From Heligmosomoides polygyrus polygyrus (Eukaryota; Nematoda; Chromadorea; Rhabditida; Heligmosomidae): a stretch of DNA of 64,000 nucleotides. The stretch lies in contig OX377202.1 of NCBI GenBank assembly GCA_947396885.1, positions 109,262,221 through 109,326,220 on the forward strand. The letters run 5' to 3'. The stretch's first letter is position 1. Each line of letters begins with the position of its first letter. The notes under the pieces were generated by a model that was given only the letters and a program-made list of their open reading frames with translations, was not told where the DNA came from and made no database searches. Positions 55,916 through 64,000 of the stretch are shown here, one piece after another. A program made the position numbers and the translations under genes.

Positions 55916-56272
55916 TATTGCACTGTACAGCTGAATTGGTTTCACAGAAGTTAATCCGTACGTTGCCCGCATGTCGATCCGCGCGAATTTCATATACACA
56001 AGAGGGGAGCAATATTGATTGACCAATTATTGTCGATCAGTAATATCGTTTATTCCTAGTGTGGGGGTCACGTGAATATAAAGCACTACGGTAAGGTAGC
56101 ACTTTTCAATCGGACAATGACCATCAATCGATACCAATTCGTATCTTCGCACTGTTCCGCTGGATTAGCCTAACACAAGGTGTTAGTTCGTACGTTTGTC
56201 CGCATATCTGTCCGGGCAAAATTCATGTTCACAGAAGAGGAATAATATCGACTACTCGAGCAGTATTGATTA

Positions 56273-57183
56273 TTAGGGGGGGGGCAAAAGTAATGAGACA
56301 CCCCACGCCGTGTCCATATATCTCGTGCTGGAGTCTGGTTTCGTGCTTGTTGTATTTGTATGTTTGTATGCTACTTACTGAAGCGCATCTGAAAAGCTAC
56401 CACTTCCGCCATTTCCAGAAGCATGCCAAAAACCCCAGCCTGTCTCATGCCGAAACCCCAGTCTGACGAGTCGACCTGTGTCGCTCAAATCTCCCCCAAT
56501 TCCCAACCCCGAGCAGCCTGGGCTCAATATTCACGCAAGATGAGAAGTACGTCTTCTACCTTAACCCTGCCAAGCAGCGAGTCTGGGTGAGGCCTGGTGA
56601 ATTGTTACCGACCTTCGTTCGGCGAGATGTTCACGGCGAGAAGCATCTTTGGAGCTTTTGGGTCTGCGCCCATGGATCGGTTTACCGGAGGCTGTTTCCC
56701 AAGAGCACCGCGATGAACTCCAAGGCCATGATGAACGAAATAGAGGAGATGGGCGGGCGACTCGCTCTTATTCATTCGCAGCGCTTCAAGAAGGTTCTCC
56801 TCTTCGACAACGCCGCACCCCATCGGGAACAAGTAAGCACGGATAAGCTTGGCCAGCTGGGCTACGTTCACATGCCTCACCCACCGTATTCGCTGGACAT
56901 CTCTCCATGCAACTACCAGTACTACTTGAGCCTACAGGACTTCCTAGTCGGAAGGGACACAAAAACCCAAGCAGTCCTTGACAACCATATCGAGCAGTTG
57001 ACCAACACCAGGCTCGAGCAGTTCTGGAAGGATGGGATCAGGAAGTTGGCTGAGCGATGGCAGCAAGGTCCTTGCCCTTAATGGCAAATACACTCCTCAG
57101 CATCGTTGAGTTGTAATTGAGTTATAGAGAGATAAAGATTTTTTTTCATTTTGTCTCATTACTTTTGGCCCCCCCCCCCCTAA
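56273..57183 (+). mobile_element. Deleted mariner, 911 bp, plus orientation
   Basis: Ends TTAGGGGG...CAAAAGTAATGAGACA and TGTCTCATTACTTTTGGCCC...CCTAA, with TA at 56271-56272 and 57184-57185. A close relative of the copy at 46364, of almost the same length and with the same missing N-terminal region, so both descend from one deleted parent. Confidence 0.88.
56539..57081 (+). pseudogene. mariner transposase catalytic domain with Asp-to-Asn change
   Basis: The frame reads DEKYVFYLNPAKQRVWVRPG (first Asp codon 56539-56541), then VRRDVHGEKHLWSFWVCAHG, VLLFDNAAPHREQ (second Asp 56806-56808) and PPYSLDISPCNYQYYLSLQD. The third catalytic position, 34 residues after the second, is AAC (Asn, 56911-56913), where the sister copy has GAC. 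It ends RKLAERWQQGPCP at TAA. This copy should be catalytically dead through the missing Asp. The upstream DNA-binding domain is deleted and frameshifted. Confidence 0.85.
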
Positions 57184-57185
57184 TA

Positions 57186-57805
57186 GTATTATCGATTTCA
57201 GAACGTATGCGCCATATTGTGTGGGAATAGGAATGTAAGTTTTTACAAAAGGACAACAATATTAATAGATCAACGATATCGATTAATATTGTCGACCAAT
57301 CGATATTATTGTCCTATTGTAAAGGTCATTGGAGCGTTCAGCGTGCTTTAGGTAAAGGTTGACGATATCTATCGAAATTTTTGACCAATCAATATTGTTG
57401 TCTTCCGAGAACTACGTTCCTATTTTTGCACTATATGGTGTCATATATGCAGAAATCGATAATACAAATCAATACTGCTCGGTCAGTCGATATTAACCCT
57501 CACCTGTGAACATGAATTTTGCGCGGACAGATATACGGACGAATGTACGGACTAACCATAGGGGACAACAGTATCGATCGGTCAACGATATCGATTGATA
57601 TTGTCGACAGATCGATCATATCGTCCTGTTGTAAAAGTCATCGGAGCGTTCAGTGTGCTCTAGGTAAAGGTTGACGATATCGATCGATATTTTTGAGTAC
57701 CAATCAATATTGTCGGCCTTCACCTAGAATGGTCCGAAAGTCTGACCGGATGCACGAACAAGTCGCTGCCAAATCTACGAAGTTTCTGGCACCCATGCTG
57801 TGCGG
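57186..57805. repeat. GATATCGAT-rich repeat, two similar units
   Basis: GGAGCGTTCAGCGTGCTTTAGG near 57331 and GGAGCGTTCAGTGTGCTCTAGG near 57643 are each followed by TAAAGGTTGACGATATC and an AATCAATATTG block. The two units are about 312 bases apart. The many near-palindromic ATCGATATTGTCGAC stretches do not give a clear element boundary. Confidence 0.6.
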
Positions 57806-57809
57806 GTAA

Positions 57810-58812
57810 GGCGCCTTTTATACTCGCGCCGCCGCGCGGCGCGGCGTGTGGTTGACATAGCTATCGATTTTTCGCGCCGCCCGGCGGCGCCGCATCGCAT
57901 TCATACTCCGCCGCCTGAAAACACCACACTTGACGGAATTTTGGGTTACGGTATTCGGCGAATCGCGCCGCTGGAGGGAAGGACGCGGCGCGGCGCGATC
58001 AGCTGCGGCAGACTCGATGTGGAGTGGGAGAGTCACCACCGAGGTGAATCATTTTGCTATGTACTCCTTGTTTTGGCTCCTCAACTAACAAAACAAAGAA
58101 GGTGTAGCAAAATGGTGGCACTATTGCACTTTCAGGACTCCAGAGGTCGATGAGAGGTCGAAAAGGTTTTTTGGCCAAACTTCTCCTGGGGGGGGGTTAT
58201 TTAGGGTGCTGGCCACGAATCTGACATCCTTTCTTTGACCATTACCTTAGTCACCCGTACCTTTCGTAACTTACTAAGGGGATGGAGATCTGTAGACATC
58301 CACGAAGTTTTACCTACTACGCTAAAGATATGTTCAGTGAACAATGACCACGGAATGGCAATACGAGAGAGAATTCTGAGCGATTCTCGACAATGAGTAC
58401 CTTCCAGCAATTTTACTTTTGAACCTGCACATTTGCAAAATAAAGAGTCGTTTAGTGCCATTTGCATTGCAGGGGACCCGAATCAATACCACACTCACCA
58501 ATTTCAACCGTAGGTTGAGCAGACGACTTCGACCCCAGATCTAAGAGAGGATTCGTCGTTCCCCACAGAATTTCCACCCCTAACATTAGCCAGATGCATT
58601 CCGCTCACCTACCAGACGAATTCTTTCTGTTTTGGTTCTTCAATGACTCATGGACCGTCTCTTCCGTCGTCCTTTATGGCGCACGGAACGTAGTACGTAG
58701 AAGTTGGTCGCAGCGTGTCGCTGACGCTCCCCTTTCTAACTACAATCGCGCAGCGGCGCGACTGGCCGCGCCGCGTTCCGAATTGACGCGCGGCGGGAGT
58801 ATAAAAGGCGCC
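57810..58812. mobile_element. PIF/Harbinger-like element, 1003 bp
   Basis: The ends GGCGCCTTTTATACTCGCGC and CGGGAGTATAAAAGGCGCC are inverted, with TAA at 57807-57809 and 58813-58815. Subterminal GC-rich (GCCGCGCGGCGCGGCG) sequence is shared with the short MITE-C copies. The right flank continues as CACAGTCGGAAGAGGCGCCG, a SINE-A head, and the left flank ends GTGCGGG, so it inserted into a SINE-A head. No DDE transposase was recognised. It carries the two-exon candidate listed next. Confidence 0.8.
58201..58586 (-). CDS. Candidate two-exon reading frame inside the Harbinger-like element
   Basis: Exon 1 would be 58586-58499 (starting ATG TTA GGG GTG) and exon 2 58424-58201 (ending CCA GCA CCC TAA). 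The 74-bp intron between has GTGAGT at its 5' end and TGTGCAG at its 3' end. Joining them keeps one frame across the junction (GAA ATT G/GT TCA), for a product of 103 residues. The protein begins MLGVEILWGTTNPLLDLG and ends MVKERMSDSWPAP; it resembles no family that I recognise. It could be a relic of a second Harbinger protein, a captured host exon, or chance. It lies entirely between the element's terminal repeats. Confidence 0.3.
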
Positions 58813-58815
58813 TAA

Positions 58816-59090
58816 CACAGTCGGAAGAGGCGCCGGCTCTCAAGCTCACCTGTGAACGAACCAGGGTTCGAATCCAGCGTTGAGAATTCAAGCCTTCCAT
58901 CCCTTCGTGGTGGGAGAATTGGTACCAAACATTTCTGGAAAGGATATAATAACACTGAATCGTCTATCGGATAGCCAGCGCGGGTCATTGTGTTAGTCAC
59001 CTATGAATTCAAATTGCCTTCGCGACATTTTGCAGAAGTAGAATGCGTGGCGCATCCCACAAGAAGATTGACTAACGGCGATCTTCATCG
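58816..59090 (+). mobile_element. SINE-A copy, head split by the Harbinger-like element
   Basis: It begins CACAGTCGGAAGAGGCGCC directly after the TAA duplication. It then has B box CAGGGTTCGAATCC, body TTCAAGCCTTCCATCCC, and AGAAGTAGAATGCGTGGCGC. The missing first bases (GTGCGGGTAA) precede the element at 57800-57809. Confidence 0.8.
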
Positions 59091-59734
59091 TATCGTATCC
59101 TAATATTGGGTGATTATTAGTAATATTTACCCGTAAATTGTTGATAGATAACTCATCAACTAGTAGTTGCTGGACTTCTATAATATATATGTGGGGATGC
59201 TCCAAATGAACTAACCATAAGCTCTAGCATTTTCCACGATCTCGTAACTTATGTAGCCCATTAAGCTTCCATAAGAGAGCATCGCATTCTGCTGGAAGGT
59301 CGGAAATTTTCCGCGAGAAGGCCAGTTTTTCGGCGCGGGAAATGTGTCGTCGATAAGACGACAAATTATGCTATAATTAAGCGAGAAAAAATCGAAAAAG
59401 CCTCTCGACGCCGTGTCACCACAGTCGGCGATGAGAGGTGACATTCGATACAGAAGGCATTCCATTCCATTCCATTCCGTTACGTTCCGTTCCATAATAG
59501 AGAGCGCGATAATAGTGCAGTGTGTGCAGTCACCGACGACCACACATTCATGTGAACAATTATTCGAAGCGAACACTGCTCTCGGCTCTTCCCGCGTTCC
59601 GGTGCAGACAAGAGCTGGCGCCAGAGGACGACTTTCGACCACGTAACACCCTGAGGAGGTAGGCGGATGGAATTCGGGGAGCAGGACTGACGAGGGGTCG
59701 TCCAGAAGTTTAACGGGCCGATTCTAGAATATGG
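59091..59734. other. No gene recognised
   Basis: Overlapping frames of 77-143 codons on both strands (59211-59740), a TTCCATTCCATTCCATTCCG run near 59460, and no domain that I recognise. Confidence 0.3.
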
Positions 59735-59936
59735 CACCACACTTTTCAGCCCAAAATATATGAGAGGGAAATCGGCAGGTTGGGATCTGTGCTGAACAGC
59801 TTCTCAAGAAAACTATGGATACGAGTACATGGGTACAATTACAACACGATTTCGTCACCAACTTCGCGAAACAGATTCTTCCATCTACACACCCTTGAAT
59901 GTCGTAAGAAGAGATATGATTTATTTAATTATTTCT
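59735..59936 (+). mobile_element. CR1/Jockey-like LINE fragment
   Basis: The frame reads PKIYEREIGRLGSVLNSFSR, KLWIRVHGYNYNT and LECRKKRYDLF, matching the LINE at 21001 (REIARLEAVQNSFTRKLWIR, RVHGYDYNS, CRRKRYDL). It stops within 20 residues. Confidence 0.75.
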
Positions 59937-59980
59937 AGTTAACTTGCAATTTCTAGTTGATGAGCGTTAAATGTTTTCAT

Positions 59981-60272
59981 TTGTATCACCTGTCATCCCA
60001 TTGATCATCGAGTTGCTCGAGTGGGCGCCAGCAACGTCTCCATTCGTCCTTGTCGCGTGCCAGAGTGCTCCAATGGATCCTCTTCGCTCGAGAGACACGA
60101 AGAGCGTCATATCGGTCGTCCAGAGCTTTTACGAAGAATTCCGACCAACATGTTATTGGGGATCTTGGTGTTGTCTTGACAACCCGCGGAATCCAGTCGG
60201 TGATCGCTCTGGTCCAGCGGGTGTCTGCGAAGCGCATTACGTGGACGGCCCACCTAATTTTCGACAAATGTA
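59981..60272 (-). mobile_element. RTE 3' fragment
   Basis: The minus strand encodes KIRWAVHVMRFADTRWTRAI, TDWIPRVVKTTPRSPITCWS, EFFVKALDDRYDALRVSRAK and [20 protein letters not shown] in one frame, the least damaged RTE tail in the window. The 3' end is GGGATGACAGGTGATAC. Confidence 0.85.
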
Positions 60273-60391
60273 AATGTTTAACTACGATAAATACGGTAAT
60301 AAACGGTTTTCCCTTATTCATCTTTAGGAGGTCTACACCTATAAAATAATGTTAGCAACCGCCCTCGATCAAGGGATTACTAGAACATTAT

Positions 60392-60685
60392 AAGGATAAA
60401 GGATAAGGGACGGCGTTACTCAATCTTTTGGGATGCGCCAGCGCATTCTACTTCTACGGGATGTCATGGAGGCGATATGAATGCGTATTTGGCCATACAA
60501 TGACTTGCGGTGGCCAGCCGATGAACAAGTCAGCGCTCTATCCTTCCCAGACAAGTCTGGTACCAATTCACCGACCCCGGAGGGATGGAAGGCTTGGTTG
60601 GTCTGGGCGGAAAATCCGAACCAAGAACCTGGTATCGGGCGCACGCGACCGTCGGCGCCTCCTCCGACTGCGCTACACGCGCCCA
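60392..60685 (-). mobile_element. SINE-A copy with 12-bp target duplication
   Basis: Complete minus-strand copy. ACTAGAACATTA (60380-60391) and ACTAGAATATTA (60686-60697) form a 12-bp duplication with one mismatch. Tail AAGGATAAAGGATAAGGG, head complement TCCGACTGCGCTACACGCGCC. Confidence 0.92.
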
Positions 60686-60856
60686 CTAGAATATTACTCT
60701 ATTGTTTTCCGCTTTTCCGTTTCTTTCTTTTTGATTTCATTAAAATGTAGTTTAGCCCCCGTTGGTAACGTCTTTGACTAGATGGTTTACTGTGGTGTTT
60801 TTTAATCACGTATGGTGTCAAAATCTGCGTCTCGTAAATAAATAAATAAATAAACA

Positions 60857-61185
60857 AATTCTTCATCGAACACAAGAGGTGGTAAGTGGAGGATTCAGTC
60901 TTCCTGACCAAAAAGCAGTGTAAGGCCTCATTTTTTTTCATTTGCCGTGCTAGCTGCAATTTTTAAAAAATTATCTAAAAAGATACATCTGACCAAACTC
61001 CTTAGGCAATAAAAAACTTTTTGGCAGGTATCTTTAGGATGCCACTTAGCAATTTTCATCTTTACTAGGTAAATCCCTGTCGCTTGCTTGGTTTTCCTAC
61101 TTACAATGACCTTTTCTTTGTGTTTTCTGCTGGTTGTTTATGTACAGAGTAAATAAATAAATAAGTAAATAAATAAATAAATGGA
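60857..61185 (+). mobile_element. CR1/Jockey-like LINE 3' end
   Basis: ATCGAACACAAGAGGTGG and CCAAACTCCTTAGGCAAT correspond to TAGAACACCAGAGGTGG and CCAAACTCCTTGAGGCAAT at 21250-21395. The 3' end is (AATA)n at 61150-61184. It may be the remainder of the LINE at 59735, separated by later insertions, or a second copy. Confidence 0.7.
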
Positions 61186-61265
61186 AGGCTTGAAGGTTTC
61201 TATCTAACAAAAGCATCACGGGATAAGAGCTGTCGAATAGATTTTAAGAGTCAGTAGTCCACCAG

Positions 61266-61536
61266 ATTCAGGATAAGGATGAAGGACAGCGTTACTTATT
61301 CCTTTTTGGGATTCGCCATGCATTCTACTTCGATGTACTGGATGTCGTGGAGGCGATTTGAATGCGTATCTGACCGTACAATTACCAGCGGTGGTCAGCC
61401 GATGAACAAGTCAGCGCTCTGTCCTCCCCAGTTAAGTCTGGCACCAATTCACCGACCCCGGAGGATGGAAGCCTTAGTTGGCCTGGAATGTTGGGGAAAC
61501 CCAAACCAGGAACCTGGTATAGGGTGCATGCGATTA
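61266..61536 (-). mobile_element. SINE-A copy lacking the A-box end
   Basis: Minus-strand copy with tail AGGATAAGGATGAAGGACAGCG and body. It extends past CCAAACCAGGAACCTGG but stops at GGGTGCATGCGAT, so the A-box part of the head is missing. Confidence 0.85.
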
Positions 61537-61679
61537 ATTTCCGTTTGTGATAGCGAATACTGTATTAGAGTGGAGTTATTCTTGGTAAAACGACGGTTAG
61601 AGCCAAATGATCGCCATACTGTAAGTTACAATGTCTTTCGTGACTTTAACATAAATATAAATGTAAAAAACTTAGTTAC

Positions 61680-61738
61680 AAATAAATAAATAAATAAATA
61701 AATAAACAAATAAATAAATAAATAAATAAATAAATAAA
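61680..61738. repeat. (AATA)n microsatellite
   Basis: About 58 bases of AATAAATA with one AAAC variation. The preceding 120 bases do not match the LINE recognised here. Confidence 0.85.
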
Positions 61739-61780
61739 AACTATATAAAAACTGAATTATGGGACGTAGAATATAAAACA

Positions 61781-62035
61781 AAACTTAGAAGCTGTTAGAA
61801 GGATGTTCCGTCGCGATCAAAACTCTTGCTCCAGACCGGACTCAAACCCGCACCTTCCGCTTTCCCGGCAGCAATGCTACGCCTTACACCACCAGCGCTG
61901 TTTGACCGAACAGAACCTCCCGGCTAGCATCGCTGCCCGGAGAGCTGAAGGTACGGGTTCGAGTCCCGCCTGGCGCAAGAGTTTTGATCGCAACGAAATA
62001 TCCTTCTAATGGCTTCTATCTTCTATAACAGCCGC
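61781..62035. repeat. Two SINE-B copies head to head
   Basis: 61781-61896 is a minus-strand SINE-B: complement of a body with AGAAGGATGTTCCGTCGCGATC, then the B-box complement GGACTCAAACCCGC and the A-box complement GCCTTACACCACCAGCG. A plus-strand SINE-B follows with B box GTACGGGTTCGAGTCCCG and body TTTTGATCGCAACGAAATATCC. They share AGAGTTTTGATCGC and a TCCTTCTAA block. The result is a palindrome centred near 61905. Confidence 0.75.
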
Positions 62036-62272
62036 TCTAGGTTTAATCAGAAATAAAAAACTAAACCTAGAATGTAAAATTTAAAGTTTTGTAAACATGT
62101 TCGTTTAAAAACATTAAATGTCGCCGAATTAAACTCAGTATTATGTAGATGAACACGTTCAAAAACGTTAGAACACCTTCCTCTTCATTGATGAGCCAGC
62201 GGGGTGTTACAACAAAAGAGGTTTGTCTGCAAATAGATGCCGAAACCAACCACTTTGAAAAAGGCAAAAGTT

Positions 62273-62465
62273 GGATATATCCTAATCGGAGGGGGCATGC
62301 AGTGATCTGCGTCTCCAATCCCTTAGTTGAGCTTTTACGGCAGCCTCAGCTGCTGTCCCAACATGTGACGAATTTCGTTTAAATTCAGGGGATGTGGTTG
62401 TGTAGTAAGCAATGACAAACACAATTCACACGTCACAGTTGCACCCTCCCGACTAGGATGAACTC
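62273..62465. mobile_element. GGATCTATCC-type MITE, about 190 bp
   Basis: Left end GGATATATCCTAATCGGAGG and right end CCTCCCGACTAGGATGAACT; inside, the right part TTCAGGGGATGTGGTTGTGTAG matches the subterminal region at 35140-35160. Flanks CAAAAGTT and CTAAAATT differ at two of eight positions, a possible 8-bp duplication. Confidence 0.65.
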
Positions 62466-63006
62466 TAAAATTTGTATTTTTATGGTTTTAACTTTCACTT
62501 TGCTTTGTTAAGACAGACCAGCTCTAGTGGCCTTATCAGAACGCTTCAGTACCCAAAATACTTCCAGAGCGCTACGCTAGCTGCATTCGCCGCCGTTTTG
62601 CGGTAGAACCTTTACGCGTCCCCCCCCCCATCGGTTTTTCACACTTAAGCGTCTTATCAGCTGATCATGTCGGCGTCTGGCTGACGAACTGACGCCGTTC
62701 AGATTGCACGTTGTCGCGGAATCTACCGTAGCGTTGCTTTGATATGTCCGGCGCGACATGTTGCGATATCAGCGCGAAAAAATGGGTCGCAAAAAGCGGA
62801 ACATGCATCTTATTGTGTTGTGTGCCCCAGTGATTTGGTGAAAGGGCAAGGACAACCAATACGGCTTGCTTTAAAGACCGCGTTTCTCCAAGATTGGGCC
62901 ACGCATTTACCATCTCGAAGAGTTGGCTGTTTATCGGATCCGCACGCTGTTTTTTTGCTGTTTTTTGCTCTTTCTAGTCTAGCGAACGATACTTTTCAGG
63001 TAAGGG
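62466..63006. other. No gene recognised; short poly-C tract
   Basis: CCCCCCCCC near 62622 and short frames of 60-94 codons on both strands; no domain. Confidence 0.35.
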
Positions 63007-63009
63007 TTA

Positions 63010-63134
63010 GCCCTGGTTCATAGTAGTGACACTGCGTAGCGCGTCGGAATAAATATCGATCGGTCGGGCGAAAAATCGATATCTATGGCGATCGCTATGC
63101 CGCGCCGCGTGACGGCGAAAGTATAAACTAGGGC
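63010..63134. mobile_element. MITE-C copy, 125 bp
   Basis: Ends GCCCTGGTTCATAG and GTATAAACTAGGGC, flanked by TTA (63007-63009 and 63135-63137). The interior GAAAAATCGATATCTATGGC matches the copy at 3633. Confidence 0.85.
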
Positions 63135-63154
63135 TTAGTGGACTTGGGACTGTG

Positions 63155-63345
63155 TATGCGGGTTAGAGGAGAGGGGAAAACCCTCTCTCCTAGGCTTAGA
63201 TTTCCACAATGGGCACCTCACGGTAGGACGACATGATGCTATTTCCTTGGCGTAATCCACCCCAATTCTGAGGTTCCTTTGGAATATGAAACAACGGTAA
63301 GAGAAACAAGGAAGAAGTCGTCAACACAACCGTGCATCCCCCTCG
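63155..63345. mobile_element. MITE-F relative
   Basis: Shares TATGCGGGTTAG, CTCTCCTAGGC, GTAATCCACCCCA and TTTGGAATATG in order with the copy at 7400-7607. The right end is diverged (GTGCATCCCCCTCGCG). Confidence 0.5.
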
Positions 63346-63555
63346 CGCCGTGGACTGATTTTAGGGGAGAGCAGTTGAAGAGCAAGGGATTAGAGATGCG
63401 AATCACTACATGGTCCCTCTCCGATTAGGATAGATCCGGGAGTTTCTGCTCCTTTGGGGTTGAACCCTTTCAATAATGTCGATCCAGTGAGTTGCTTAAT
63501 GCAATAATGGCCCGGAAGATAGGGGGGCACACATTGTATCCAGCGGTTATTCGCC

Positions 63556-63925
63556 TTCGTAGGAAGGATAGCAATTATAACTAATCCCCTAATGCCGTTT
63601 GAATATTCCCGCGCGTTTGCTACAGTATCCCCAAACCTGCACATTATCCAAGCCGTTGTCATCGGAGCTCGTTTCTGTTATTGAGACATAAAGACACCTC
63701 TAGGAAGGATAAGACCCATCCAATCTGTTCATGCTAAAACCACTCTCGTCGCTCAACGGAGAGTGCGCATCGATCGAATGTACATAGACGTCGACGCCGA
63801 CGCGATTCACGACGCAACGGCAGTAACCGCTAATTCACGGCTACAGTATCCCGCAAACCTGCGCATCGATCCGCAATTCAAACAGCAGTAGGGGATTAGT
63901 TATAAGGAAGACCCATAGGAAGGCA
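63556..63925. repeat. Inverted repeat pair
   Basis: AACTAATCCCCTAATGCCGT near 63580 faces AGTAGGGGATTAGTTATAAG near 63889 with TTTGAAT/ATTCAAA beyond. CTACAGTATCCC also occurs at both 63619 and 63841 in direct orientation. Extent and type of element unclear. Confidence 0.45.
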
Positions 63926-64000
63926 CATAAATGCCTAATTACATGGGAAAAAGACAATTTACACCGCTGGATAGATCACACTAATGCTGCTTAAAATTGT

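Overview
This is eukaryotic, non-coding, repeat-dominated nuclear DNA, and I found no host protein-coding gene I could identify. The best guess is an animal genome, most likely a nematode. The reasons are RTE-type non-LTR retrotransposon tails, mariner (DD34D) transposase relics, Helitrons with 5' ends of the kind I associate with nematodes, and a possible 74-bp intron. The nematode assignment is inference from memory of repeat families. Mobile elements and inverted repeats account for a large share of the window; the rest is unrecognised sequence.

Main repeat families (names are mine). (1) SINE-A: a tRNA-derived SINE of about 290 bp with A and B boxes and a (GGATAAA)n-like 3' tail, more than 20 copies on both strands. 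(2) SINE-B: a tRNA-derived SINE of about 160 bp, five copies. (3) MITE-E: a palindromic element of 161 bp, with a 345-520 bp long form, TIR GGCCGGATTCATCAAC and CAG/CTG target duplications. (4) MITE-C: elements of 125-135 bp and one of 1003 bp, with TTTATACT-type ends and TTA/TAA duplications, PIF/Harbinger-like. (5) Element D: AT-rich, inverted-arm units of about 0.8-1 kb, linked in places to a GGATCTATCCTAGTC terminal repeat that also bounds short MITEs. (6) Two Helitrons. (7) Four Tc1/mariner-type elements. (8) Truncated RTE and CR1/Jockey-like LINE 3' ends.

Layout: 1-6.5 kb holds four large inverted repeats. 6.7-7.6 kb has two MITEs with poly-G ends. 11.1-13.1 and 17.4-17.9 kb are clusters of MITE-E. 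19.0-20.9 kb is a four-level nest (SINE-A > MITE-E > SINE-A > Helitron), followed by a 5'-truncated LINE. 23.4-25.4 kb is an element D split by the second Helitron. 26.6-31.8 kb is rich in SINE-A. 32.4-35.2 kb is a compound of D units inside one long terminal repeat. 38.4-41.7 kb holds RTE tails. 42.4-47.3 kb holds D, MITE-E and two mariner relics. 48.4-49.0 kb is an inverted repeat. 54.6-58.8 kb holds three DNA transposons, one with a candidate two-exon reading frame. 59.7-63.9 kb is a mixture of LINE, SINE and MITE pieces.

The value of the window is as a record of element-on-element insertion. Several target-site duplications are intact, so relative ages can be read directly. Unannotated GC-richer stretches (roughly 7.6-9.0, 11.7-12.3, 14.5-15.5, 21.6-22.9, 25.4-26.5, 29.4-30.2, 36.3-37.4, 47.4-48.4, 50.1-50.6 and 59.1-59.7 kb) could hide exons or promoters that I cannot recognise.
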